From an uncultured Clostridia bacterium (GTDB lineage: Bacteria; Bacillota; Clostridia; Oscillospirales; Ruminococcaceae): 15,500 bases of DNA. Shown one piece after another: positions 1-6,660 of this stretch. The stretch is taken from assembly GCA_937901805.1 (NCBI GenBank), contig CALDJI010000243.1, forward strand, positions 1-15,500, given 5' to 3'. The notes beneath the pieces are model-generated. The model worked only from the letters and a program-made list of their open reading frames with translations. It did no database searches and was not told where the DNA came from. The position numbers and the translations under genes were made by a program. The first letter of the stretch is position 1; each line of letters begins with the position of its first letter.

Positions 1-1
1 G

Positions 2-190
2 ATGACGCTGAGGGAACTCGATGAAAAACTGGATATGGCGAAAAAACTGGGCGCCATGCAGGAAAGCCTGGAACAGATAGACGAATATCTCGATAAAATT
101 GATTTATATAATCAGCGGTATTGTTTTGCGCGCCCGATTAGCGAGGATGTGGCAAAACTCAAACAAATCCCCGCAAAACTCAGAGGATAA
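2..190 (+). CDS. ylxM: YlxM-like (UPF0122) helix-turn-helix protein, C-terminal fragment
   Basis: The reading frame is already open at the window edge and runs to a TAA at 188-190, so this is probably the 3' part of a longer gene; the ATG at base 2 is likely internal. The visible 62 residues are charged and helical (LRELDEKLDMAKKLGAMQES onward), as in the C-terminal helical tail of YlxM proteins. That family is about 110 residues long, has a sigma-70 region 4-like HTH, and is typically encoded directly upstream of ffh, as here (24-base gap). YlxM is thought to assist the signal recognition particle pathway. The HTH itself is outside the window, so the call rests on position and tail composition; another small helical protein is possible. 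Confidence 0.55.
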   Translation: MTLRELDEKLDMAKKLGAMQESLEQIDEYLDKIDLYNQRYCFARPISEDVAKLKQIPAKLRG

Positions 191-214
191 CAGCCGCAAA
201 AGGGGGATTTTTCG

Positions 215-1561
215 ATGGCGTTTGAAAGTCTGGCGGATAAACTGTCCGCCGCGTTTAAAAAACTGCGTTCCAAGGGGAAACTCTCGGAAAATGACGTCAA
301 GGAAGCCATGCGGGAAGTCCGTTTCGCCCTGCTGGAAGCGGACGTCAACTACAAGGTCACCAAGGATTTTGTCAAGTCCGTGACCGAGCGCTGCATCGGA
401 TCGGATGTGCTCGAAAGCCTGACCCCGTCCCAGCAGGTCATCAAGATTGTCAACGAGGAACTCACCGTCCTGATGGGCGAGGGGACGGCCCGGCTGAATG
501 CGGCGGCCCATCCGCCCACCATCGTGATGATGTGCGGCTTGCAGGGCGCCGGTAAAACGACCCACTGCGCCAAGCTCGCCCTTTACCTGAAAAAGCAGAT
601 GGGCAAGCGCCCGCTTCTCGTCGCGTGCGATATCTATCGCCCGGCGGCTATCAACCAGCTGCAAATCGTGGGGGAGCGCGCCGGAGTCCCGGTGTTTGAA
701 ATGGGGACGGAAAAGCCGGTCAAAATTGCAAAAGAGGCGGTCAAACACGCCAAAGACCACGGCAACGACCTGGTGATTATCGATACCGCCGGCCGTCTGC
801 ACATTGACGAACAGATGATGGAGGAGCTTAAGGAGCTCAAGGCGGAAATTCAGCCCAACGAGATCATGCTCGTGGTGGACGCCATGACCGGACAGGACGC
901 CGTCAACGTCGCGCAGTCCTTTGACGAGGCGCTTGGGATTGACAGCGTCATGCTCACAAAACTCGACGGCGATACCAGGGGCGGCGCGGCGATTTCCATC
1001 CGCGCAGTCACCGGAAAACCGATTAAATTTGCCGGTATCGGCGAAAAGGTGGAGGATATTGAACCGTTCCATCCGGACAGGATGGCCTCCCGTATCCTCG
1101 GCATGGGCGATGTGCTCACCCTGATTGAAAAAGCACAGGAGGATTTTGATGCGAAAAAAGCCGCAGAAGTGGCGGAAAAGCTCAAAAAGAACTCCTTTGA
1201 CTTAAACGATCTGCTCGACCAGATGCAGCAGATCCATAAAATGGGGTCGTTCGGCTCCATTGTCAATATGCTCCCCGGCCTCTCCAACAAGGTCAAGGAG
1301 GAAGACCTCGACCGCGGGCAGGATCAGATGAAGCAGATGGAATCCATCATCCTCTCGATGACTAAGGCGGAGCGCGCAAAACCGTCCATTATCAACCCGT
1401 CAAGGAAACGCCGGATTGCGGCGGGCAGCGGGACGAGAGTGGAGGACGTCAACCGGGTGCTCCGGCAGTTTGAACAGATGCAGAAGATGTTCAAAATGTT
1501 TGGGGGCGGCAAAAAGGGAAAACGCCGCATGATGCGCGGCTTGCCCGGAATGCCCTTTTAA
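215..1561 (+). CDS. ffh: Signal recognition particle protein Ffh (SRP54 GTPase)
   Basis: Ffh binds signal sequences emerging from the ribosome together with 4.5S/6S RNA and docks with FtsY to deliver inner-membrane and secreted proteins to SecYEG. At 448 residues it has the usual length. Seen in order: helical N domain (about 1-85); GTPase G domain with P-loop GLQGAGKTT (108-116), DIYRPAA (139-145), DTAGR (190-194), TKLDGD (248-253) and the closing GIGEKVEDIEPF (274-285); and a methionine-rich M domain (about 300-448) that binds RNA and signal peptide, ending in a basic, Gly/Met-rich tail. The ATG is preceded by AGGGGG at 201-206. It follows the ylxM-like gene and precedes rpsP, the standard Firmicutes order. 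No oddities seen. Confidence 0.98.
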   Translation: MAFESLADKLSAAFKKLRSKGKLSENDVKEAMREVRFALLEADVNYKVTKDFVKSVTERCIGSDVLESLTPSQQVIKIVNEELTVLMGEGTARLNAAAHPPTIVMMCGLQGAGKTTHCAKLALYLKKQMGKRPLLVACDIYRPAAINQLQIVGERAGVPVFEMGTEKPVKIAKEAVKHAKDHGNDLVIIDTAGRLHIDEQMMEELKELKAEIQPNEIMLVVDAMTGQDAVNVAQSFDEALGIDSVMLTKLDGDTRGGAAISIRAVTGKPIKFAGIGEKVEDIEPFHPDRMASRILGMGDVLTLIEKAQEDFDAKKAAEVAEKLKKNSFDLNDLLDQMQQIHKMGSFGSIVNMLPGLSNKVKEEDLDRGQDQMKQMESIILSMTKAERAKPSIINPSRKRRIAAGSGTRVEDVNRVLRQFEQMQKMFKMFGGGKKGKRRMMRGLPGMPF

Positions 1562-1630
1562 AAATTGATTTTGTGTATTACCGAACTGTTTCGGTTAATA
1601 TAACTCAAACCTATCAGGAGGTGACTTGAA

Positions 1631-1873
1631 ATGGCAGTGAAAATCAGACTGCGCCGCATGGGTGCAAAGAAAGCTCCTTTCTATCGTATTGTCGTTGCTG
1701 ACAGCAGATATCCGCGCGATGGCAGATTCATTGAGGAAGTCGGATACTATGATCCGACCAAAGATCCTGTCGTTGTAAAAATCGACGAGGAAAAGGCAAA
1801 GAAATGGATTGCAAATGGCGCACAGCCGACGGATACCGTCAAGGCTATGCTCAAAGCAACCGGCGTGATCTAA
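1631..1873 (+). CDS. rpsP: 30S ribosomal protein S16
   Basis: S16 is a small-subunit protein that stabilises assembly of the 16S rRNA 5' domain. The 80-residue product has the family's typical N-terminus ([20 protein letters not shown]) followed by [22 protein letters not shown], which is diagnostic for S16, and normal length. A strong AGGAGGTGA at 1616-1624 precedes the ATG. It lies 69 bases after ffh and 18 bases before khpA, so it is most likely co-transcribed with both. A small hairpin (ACCGAA 1580-1585 / TTCGGT 1590-1595) lies in the ffh-rpsP gap without a T-run, so I do not call it a terminator. Confidence 0.98.
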   Translation: MAVKIRLRRMGAKKAPFYRIVVADSRYPRDGRFIEEVGYYDPTKDPVVVKIDEEKAKKWIANGAQPTDTVKAMLKATGVI

Positions 1874-1891
1874 GGACGGAGGGCGAAGTCA

Positions 1892-2125
1892 ATGGACAAG
1901 CTTCTTATCACAATCGCAAAGGGTCTTGTGGAGGACAAGGACGCAGTCAGCGTCACTGTGGACGAGCCGAATGAAGAAGGTGTCATCGTATACCACCTGC
2001 ATGTAGCCGCAGAGGATATGGGCAGGGTCATCGGCAAACAGGGCCGTATTGCAAAGGCAGTCCGTACTTTGATGCGTGCCGCTGCAAACCGCTCCGGGGA
2101 AAAAATCATGGTCGAAATCGACTAA
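1892..2125 (+). CDS. khpA: KH-domain RNA-binding protein KhpA (YlqC family)
   Basis: This 77-residue protein is essentially a single type II KH domain. Its RNA-binding loop is the GKQG of VIGKQGRIAKAVRTLMRAAA (about residues 46-65). In Firmicutes the family (KhpA/YlqC) forms a partner complex with KhpB (Jag/EloR) that binds RNAs and influences cell elongation and division; that role is family knowledge, not visible here. It starts 18 bases after rpsP with a GGACGGAGGG ribosome binding site at 1874-1883. The rpsP-khpA-rimM order is typical, but here a terminator and a gene remnant follow khpA, separating it from rimM. Confidence 0.93.
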   Translation: MDKLLITIAKGLVEDKDAVSVTVDEPNEEGVIVYHLHVAAEDMGRVIGKQGRIAKAVRTLMRAAANRSGEKIMVEID

Positions 2126-2164
2126 GGATGCCGGGTGTTTTCAGGCAGCAAACTAAAAAACGGT

Positions 2165-2202
2165 TGTGGGGTGGGGCGAAAGCCGCATCCCACATTTGTT
2201 TT
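2165..2202 (+). terminator. Rho-independent terminator after khpA
   Basis: A 13-bp stem (2165-2177 with 2182-2194; one G-U pair and one G-G mismatch) is capped by a GAAA tetraloop (2178-2181) and followed by TTTGTTTT (2195-2202). It begins about 40 bases after the khpA stop codon and should end the ylxM-ffh-rpsP-khpA transcript. Confidence 0.8.
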
Positions 2203-2208
2203 ATATAG

Positions 2209-2421
2209 GCAAAATCTCCTAGTGCGCAGCAGGTCTGTTCGATCATCAAAGCGGATAACGAACCGTCCAAACGAGCGGCGCAGTCCATCGGGATAAAACC
2301 GGTAAAAACATTTACCGCCCGGTACTATCACGGGGATATGCCGCACATTCTGTACCGGATTTCCCGTCGGGAATACCAGGGCAGCCGGGATGCTTTTCAT
2401 CCTGGCGAGATTATGCTATGA
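2209..2421 (+). pseudogene. GNAT-family acetyltransferase remnant (C-terminal part only)
   Basis: An open frame of 70 codons with no usable start codon at its left edge ends at TGA 2419-2421. The translation contains IIKADNEPSKRAAQSIGIK followed by a TFTARYYHGDMPHILYRIS-type stretch. This matches the C-terminal end of RimJ/RimL-like GNAT acetyltransferases, in which an N-x-x-S-x-R/x-x-x-x-x-G-F/I helix binds the acetyl-CoA pyrophosphate and is followed by the last strands. The N-terminal two thirds of the fold, including the R/Q-x-x-G-x-G/A loop, are missing; the khpA terminator ends only 7 bases upstream. I read it as a decayed or truncated insertion between khpA and rimM. It could still be chance similarity over a short stretch, but the density of conserved GNAT positions argues against that. 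Confidence 0.5.
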
Positions 2422-2422
2422 T
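2394..2422 (+). promoter_or_regulatory. Predicted sigma-A promoter for rimM-trmD
   Basis: A TTTTCA -35 (2394-2399), 17-base spacer and TATGAT -10 (2417-2422) lie downstream of the khpA terminator. The -10 overlaps the stop codon of the GNAT remnant. Transcription from here would give a leader of roughly 240 bases before rimM. No better candidate was seen closer to rimM. Confidence 0.4.
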
Positions 2423-2673
2423 AAATTTGTCTTTTTGAGGTATCGATTGTTTGAAGGGGATGTCTGCTTTGGGGAAAGACGGAGATTTCTTACCCGCCTG
2501 TCAATGGGATCGCAGTGATAGGGACGGTTCTCCCTGGCATGCCGGATACCGAACAAGTTTTCTAAGACAGGGGAACCCATTGTGGAAACGCCACTGGAAA
2601 AACAAACGCTGTCTAATAAGCGCAGAGTGTTGCCAAATCCACAAAAGCAGACAGATTTTCTACAGGAGGAATT
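2423..2673 (+). other. Long untranslated leader / degenerate region before rimM
   Basis: About 250 bases with no gene I can support. It contains inverted repeats that exclude each other: CAATGGG (2502-2508) with CCCATTG (2576-2582), and GGTTCTCCCT (2526-2535) with AGGGGAACC (2569-2577). Short open frames cross it, one running into rimM out of frame, but none has a recognisable product. It may be leader RNA or eroded insertion sequence. The rimM ribosome binding site CAGGAGGA is at 2663-2670. Confidence 0.4.
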
Positions 2674-3180
2674 ATGAAAAAACGGTTTTTGGAAGTTGGA
2701 AAAATTGTCAGTACCCATGGCGTGCGCGGGGAGATCAAAGTACTCCCCTGGTGCGACAGCGCAGAATTTCTGACGGAATTTGAAGAACTCTATTTTGATG
2801 AGGGAAGAACCCCGGTATCCATTGAAAACGCCAGGGTGCATAAGGGCATGGCCATTCTGAAACTGGAGGGCGTCGGGGATTTGGATAAGGCCAATACCTA
2901 TCGGGGAAAGGTGCTCTATATGGACAGGGAAGATGTCGAACTGCAGCCGGGCACCTATTTTATCCAGGATTTGATTGGACTTGCGGTTGTAGACGCGGAC
3001 ACAGGGGAAGAATACGGCACGCTTTGTGATGTGACTCAGACCGGTGCAAACGACGTCTACCATATCCGTACGCCGCAGGGGAAGGAGTACCTGATCCCTG
3101 CGATTGAGCAGGTGATTGAAAAAACGGATATTGCCGGGGGAAAGCTCCTGATTCATCCGTTGGAAGGGTTGTTTGAATAA
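2674..3180 (+). CDS. rimM: Ribosome maturation factor RimM
   Basis: RimM binds free 30S subunits and S19 and helps the 3' (head) domain of 16S rRNA to mature. The 168-residue length is normal. The N-terminal RimM beta-barrel (about 1-88) starts with the family signature VGKIVSTHGVRGEIKV (8-23). A PRC-barrel domain (about 93-168) contains TYFIQDLIGLAVVD and ends in IHPLEGLFE. The ATG is set by CAGGAGGA at 2663-2670. The gene overlaps or abuts trmD, the usual pairing, and the two are probably translationally coupled. Confidence 0.97.
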   Translation: MKKRFLEVGKIVSTHGVRGEIKVLPWCDSAEFLTEFEELYFDEGRTPVSIENARVHKGMAILKLEGVGDLDKANTYRGKVLYMDREDVELQPGTYFIQDLIGLAVVDADTGEEYGTLCDVTQTGANDVYHIRTPQGKEYLIPAIEQVIEKTDIAGGKLLIHPLEGLFE

Positions 3181-3181
3181 G

Positions 3182-3925
3182 ATGCGGATTGATATTGCAA
3201 CTCTTTTCCCGGAGATGTGCGAGACGGTGCTCAGTGAAAGCATTATCGGCCGTGCCCGCCGCAAGGGGATTTTACAGTTTTTCTGCCATAATATCCGGGA
3301 CTATACGCTGGATAAGCACCGCCGGGTGGATGATACCCCCTATGGCGGCGGGATGGGCATGGTCATGCAGGCAGACCCTATTTACCGCTGTTTTGAGGAC
3401 ATCGTCGGGCAGCTGGGCAGACGCCCGCATGTGATCTATCTCTCTCCGCAGGGGAAACCGCTCACCCAGGCAAAGGCGGTGGAATTATCCAAAATGGACG
3501 GGCTTCTGCTTCTCTGCGGACATTATGAGGGAGTGGATGAGCGCCTGATTGAGGAAATTGTGGACGAGGAAATCTCAATCGGCGACTATGTGCTCACCGG
3601 CGGGGAACTTCCGGCTCTGGTTCTGGCGGACACGGTCTGCCGTTTGATTCCGGGCGTGCTTTCGGACGAGGAAAGCTTTACGGAAGAGAGCCACTATGCC
3701 GGATTGCTGGAATACCCGCAGTATACCCGGCCTCCTGTCTGGCATGGACGGGAAGTCCCGCCCGTCCTTTTCACCGGTCACCATGCCAATATCCGGAAAT
3801 GGCGCCGCGAGCAGCAGATTGTCCGTACGCTGCGCAAACGTCCGGATATGCTTGCGAACGCACCGCTGGATAAGGACGATAAAAAGTTTCTTCATCAACT
3901 CAAAAGAGAGACAAAAGGGGAATAG
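3182..3925 (+). CDS. trmD: tRNA (guanine-37-N1) methyltransferase TrmD
   Basis: TrmD uses SAM to make m1G37 in tRNAs reading codons that start with C or G, preventing +1 frameshifting. Read from ATG 3182 (MRIDIATLFPEM, the family's standard start) it has 247 residues. The SPOUT trefoil knot is seen as YLSPQG (86-91), CGHYEGVDER (112-121) and SIGDYVLTGGE (132-142). The GLLEYPQYTRP segment follows, with Glu where E. coli has the catalytic-loop Asp, a form I recall as common in Gram-positives. The start is not fully certain: an in-frame TTG at 3173 sits 4 bases after GGAAGGG (3162-3168), whereas the ATG is 13 bases after it. The TTG start would add three residues and overlap rimM by 8 bases. rplS, often next in the operon, is absent. 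Confidence 0.96.
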   Translation: MRIDIATLFPEMCETVLSESIIGRARRKGILQFFCHNIRDYTLDKHRRVDDTPYGGGMGMVMQADPIYRCFEDIVGQLGRRPHVIYLSPQGKPLTQAKAVELSKMDGLLLLCGHYEGVDERLIEEIVDEEISIGDYVLTGGELPALVLADTVCRLIPGVLSDEESFTEESHYAGLLEYPQYTRPPVWHGREVPPVLFTGHHANIRKWRREQQIVRTLRKRPDMLANAPLDKDDKKFLHQLKRETKGE

Positions 3926-4195
3926 TACGGGATTTTTGGGCTAGGATAGCGAGTGTAAAAAGCAGCATCCCTGCAAACGGGATTGTTTTTCATCGAAGGT
4001 AGCAGGGTTTCAGCTTACTTTTTTGGAAGCCAGAAGAGCAGCTTTCCACAGATGTAATGGAATTTCCCACATCGATACTGGGCAATATCATGAGCATGTT
4101 GAAAACTTTGTGGTGAATTTATCTAAACGAAAACGGATGTAACTGTAGGATATCGGAAAAAAAGCAGAATTGGCGCTGCATTTGTGGAAATTTGA
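3926..4195. other. Intergenic region between trmD and ptsH, no supported gene
   Basis: Apart from a weak terminator-like hairpin near its left end I see no gene. One plus-strand frame is open from 3945 to a TAA at 4140-4142, but it has no ribosome binding site, no convincing start and no recognisable product. The right border is the ptsH promoter. Confidence 0.5.
3967..3990 (+). terminator. Weak candidate terminator after trmD
   Basis: A 5-bp stem ATCCC (3967-3971) / GGGAT (3979-3983) with a 7-base loop is followed by TGTTTTT (3984-3990). The stem is short, but it is the only terminator-like structure between trmD and the ptsH promoter. Confidence 0.35.
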
Positions 4196-4223
4196 TTGAC
4201 GGCAAATTCATTTATGCTATAAT
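4196..4223 (+). promoter_or_regulatory. Strong sigma-A promoter for ptsH
   Basis: TTGACG (4196-4201), a 16-base spacer ending in TATGC, and a perfect TATAAT (4218-4223). The transcript would start near 4230 and have a leader of about 100 bases, which holds a hairpin ACATCC (4265-4270) / GGATGT (4284-4289). No catabolite-control operator could be recognised with confidence. Confidence 0.75.
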
Positions 4224-4332
4224 AAGATTGTCGTCGCTAAACGGTAGTTAGGAACCGGGCGATCACATCCTGCATAGGATAGTGGATGTAGAGAAAAATA
4301 AAAATATTGAAATTTAGGAGCGTTGGATTACT

Positions 4333-4596
4333 ATGTTTGTAAAAGATGTTACGGTTCAAAACCAGGTTGGTTTGCATGCACGTCCAGCTACATTTTTTAT
4401 CCAGAAGGCAAATGAGTTTAAATCTTCCATCTGGGTGGAAAAGGATGAGCGCAGAGTCAATGCAAAAAGCCTGCTTGGCGTCCTTTCTCTGGGTATTGTA
4501 GGCGGCAAGACCATCCGCATCATTGCAGACGGAACGGATGAGCAGGAAGCGGTAGAAGCGCTGATTAAACTCGTAGAATCCGGTTTTGCAGAGTAA
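4333..4596 (+). CDS. ptsH: Phosphocarrier protein HPr
   Basis: HPr passes phosphate from enzyme I to the sugar-specific EIIA proteins of the PTS; in Firmicutes it is also a regulator. The 87-residue product has the active-site His15 in GLHARPA (13-19) and the regulatory Ser46 in NAKSLLGVLSLG (43-54), the target of HPr kinase/phosphorylase. This makes it a true HPr, not Crh, which lacks His15. P-Ser-HPr is the known CcpA co-repressor. The gene stands alone with its own strong promoter and terminator; no enzyme I or permease gene is in the window. AGGAG at 4316-4320 lies 12 bases before the ATG, a slightly long spacing. Confidence 0.95.
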   Translation: MFVKDVTVQNQVGLHARPATFFIQKANEFKSSIWVEKDERRVNAKSLLGVLSLGIVGGKTIRIIADGTDEQEAVEALIKLVESGFAE

Positions 4597-4631
4597 TTTC
4601 TGTTTCACAACTGTACACAAAGTACCAATGC

Positions 4632-4671
4632 AAACCTATTTTAGGACATCCCTAAGATAGGTTTTTCTTTT
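4632..4671 (+). terminator. Strong rho-independent terminator after ptsH
   Basis: A 13-bp stem (4632-4644 with 4652-4664, one G-U pair) with a 7-base loop and a T-rich tail TTCTTTT (4665-4671). It ends only 10 bases before the uvrC ribosome binding site. Confidence 0.9.
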
Positions 4672-4698
4672 ATATTCCTCTAAAGGAGAATGCCCACT

Positions 4699-6540
4699 AT
4701 GAATAACAGCCGGCTTCCGTTTTTGTATGAAAAATCGCACGGGCTGCCTCTTTTGCCCGGCGTGTATATTATGAAGGATTCTTCCGGAAAGATTATCTAT
4801 ATCGGTAAAGCAAAGGCGCTGAAAAACCGGGTTTCTTCCTATTTCCGCAGCATAGAAAAGCATCAGGAAAAGGTCTATCAGATGGTGCAGCATGTCTATG
4901 ATTTTGAATATATCATTACGGACAGCGAGTTTGAAGCCCTGGTCCTGGAATGCAGCCTGATTAAACAGTATTCCCCCAAATACAATATCCTGCTCAAAGA
5001 TGATAAAGGGTACCATTATATTAAAATTGCGCCTAAACGCTTTGGCCGAATTACCGCACAAAAGCAGAAACTGGATGAAGAGGATGCTGTGTATCTCGGC
5101 CCCTATACCAGCTCCTATACAGTGCGGGAATCGGTGGATGAGGCGAATAAAGCGTTTATGCTCCCCACCTGCGGCCGGAAGTTTCCGGAAGATTTTCGAA
5201 AAGGGCGTCCCTGTTTAAATTACCATATCAAACAGTGCATGGGCGTCTGTACGGGCAAGATCAGCGAAGAGGAATACAATGAAATCCTGCAGGAGGCAAT
5301 TGGCTTTCTCAAAGGATCGAGTACTTCCACCGTGCGTATTTTGACGGATAAAATGGAACAGGCCGCGGAAAACCTGGAATTTGAAAAGGCCGCGCGTCTG
5401 CGTGACCGTATTAACGCGCTCAATAAACTCAGCGAAAAGCAGAAAGTCGTCATGTCCAAGGTTGAGGATCAGGACGTCATTGCTTTTGCACAGGGGATTA
5501 AAATGGCCTGTGCAGCGGTGCTGAAATTCCGTGGAGGAAAACTGGTGGACAAGGAGGATTTTATCCTCCCGGATATTGAATCCCTGCAGGAGGCAAGGGC
5601 CGAATTTCTGCACCGGTACTATTCGATGAAAGACTATGTGCCGAAACAGCTGACTTTGGATGAAGCAACCGGGGAGGACGAACTGCTGTCACAGTTTTTA
5701 TCAGAAAAACGCGGCAATAAGGTGACAGTCAGTGTCCCGAAAATCGGGGATCAGCAAAAGCTGGTCACTATGGCCAGAGAAAACGCTGCGGAGCGCCTAT
5801 CCAAAGAAACTCCCATCACGGGCAGGGAAGTAGCGGCGCTTGATGAACTTGCACGGCTGCTGGGGCTGCCGCATCCGCCGCGCTATATTGAGTCCTATGA
5901 TATCTCCAACTGGGGCAGTGAAGCCATGGTGGCGGGGATGGTGGTCTTTGAAAATGCCCGCCCCCTCAAAAGCGCCTATAAACGGTTTTCCATCAAAACG
6001 TTGTCCGGCCCGGATGACTATGCCTCCATGCGGGAGGTCATTTCCCGGCGGATCGCGCGTTATTTTGAGGAAAAGGAAAGCGGAGAAGGGTTTGGCCGCC
6101 TTCCGGATCTGATTTTACTGGACGGCGGAAAGGGGCATGTTTCCGCTATCCGTCCCTTGATTGAACAGGCCGGACTGAACATCCCAGTCTATGGTATGGT
6201 AAAAGATGACAGGCATCGTACCCGTGCAATTGCGGAAGACGGAGGGGAAATCGCGATTAATTCCAACCGCAGCGCGTTTACCCTGGTATCCAAAATCCAG
6301 GATGAGGTACACCGTTTTGCAATTTCCTATCAGAGGACAAAACATCGCAGCCGTGCATTTTCCTCCACCTTAACTCAGATTGAAGGGATTGGAGAGGCCA
6401 AGGCAAAAGCGCTCCTCAAACACTTTAAAACAATTGGCGCAGTGAAAGAGGCTCAGCCGGAGGCATTGAACAATGTGTCCGGGATCAGCATGGAGCTGGC
6501 CCAGAGAATTTTCGACTATTTTCATGCGGACAACTCTTGA
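4699..6540 (+). CDS. uvrC: Excinuclease ABC subunit C (UvrC)
   Basis: UvrC makes both incisions around a lesion after UvrA/UvrB recognition in nucleotide excision repair. The 613 residues contain: a GIY-YIG nuclease for the 3' cut (GVYIMKDSSGKIIYIGKA, 21-38); a UVR motif that docks on UvrB (about 213-245, with ENLEFEKAARLRDRI); an RNase H-like nuclease for the 5' cut, starting at YDIS (Asp401) and containing LILLDGGKGH; and tandem helix-hairpin-helix motifs (about 556-610, IEGIGEAKAKALLKHF). Start choice: AAAGGAG at 4682-4688 lies 10 bases before the ATG at 4699 but only 1 base before an in-frame ATG at 4690, so 4699 is preferred. No clear promoter lies between the ptsH terminator and this gene. 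Confidence 0.97.
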   Translation: MNNSRLPFLYEKSHGLPLLPGVYIMKDSSGKIIYIGKAKALKNRVSSYFRSIEKHQEKVYQMVQHVYDFEYIITDSEFEALVLECSLIKQYSPKYNILLKDDKGYHYIKIAPKRFGRITAQKQKLDEEDAVYLGPYTSSYTVRESVDEANKAFMLPTCGRKFPEDFRKGRPCLNYHIKQCMGVCTGKISEEEYNEILQEAIGFLKGSSTSTVRILTDKMEQAAENLEFEKAARLRDRINALNKLSEKQKVVMSKVEDQDVIAFAQGIKMACAAVLKFRGGKLVDKEDFILPDIESLQEARAEFLHRYYSMKDYVPKQLTLDEATGEDELLSQFLSEKRGNKVTVSVPKIGDQQKLVTMARENAAERLSKETPITGREVAALDELARLLGLPHPPRYIESYDISNWGSEAMVAGMVVFENARPLKSAYKRFSIKTLSGPDDYASMREVISRRIARYFEEKESGEGFGRLPDLILLDGGKGHVSAIRPLIEQAGLNIPVYGMVKDDRHRTRAIAEDGGEIAINSNRSAFTLVSKIQDEVHRFAISYQRTKHRSRAFSSTLTQIEGIGEAKAKALLKHFKTIGAVKEAQPEALNNVSGISMELAQRIFDYFHADNS

Positions 6541-6565
6541 CAAGCGGGAACAGGCAGAGGATAAT
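6537..6565 (+). promoter_or_regulatory. Sigma-A promoter for rsmD-coaD, overlapping the uvrC stop codon
   Basis: A perfect TTGACA (6537-6542), 17-base spacer and GATAAT (6560-6565). The -35 contains the uvrC TGA stop (6538-6540). The predicted start near 6572 gives a leader of about 90 bases before rsmD. Confidence 0.7.
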
Positions 6566-6660
6566 AGACTACAAGTTTATGCAAGAAGATTGGAAGGTAT
6601 TCCGGAGGATTTTCATTGTCTCTGGAAAAGGTTGTTTTTGTCAATCAGGAAGGAAACATT

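Noticed and set aside
104..1072. 322-codon open frame on the minus strand opposite ffh
   Set aside because: It is fully contained in ffh, which has all SRP54 motifs; the antisense frame is a by-product of codon bias and resembles no protein family.
1580..1595. Hairpin between ffh and rpsP as a terminator
   Set aside because: The stem is only 6 bp and is not followed by a T-run; it lies within what is normally one transcript.
2451..2783. 110-codon plus-strand frame running from the rimM leader into rimM
   Set aside because: It overlaps rimM in another frame, has no ribosome binding site and gives no recognisable protein.
3173..3181. TTG start for trmD giving three additional residues
   Set aside because: The homologous N-terminus begins at ATG 3182, although the ribosome binding site spacing fits the TTG slightly better; left as an alternative in the trmD entry.
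2416..3264. 282-codon minus-strand frame opposite rimM and the start of trmD
   Set aside because: It lies antisense to two clearly real genes, with low-complexity translation and no ribosome binding site.
4224..4332. ptsH leader as a known riboswitch
   Set aside because: Only one short hairpin is visible (4265-4289), with no conserved riboswitch core and no terminator before the gene.
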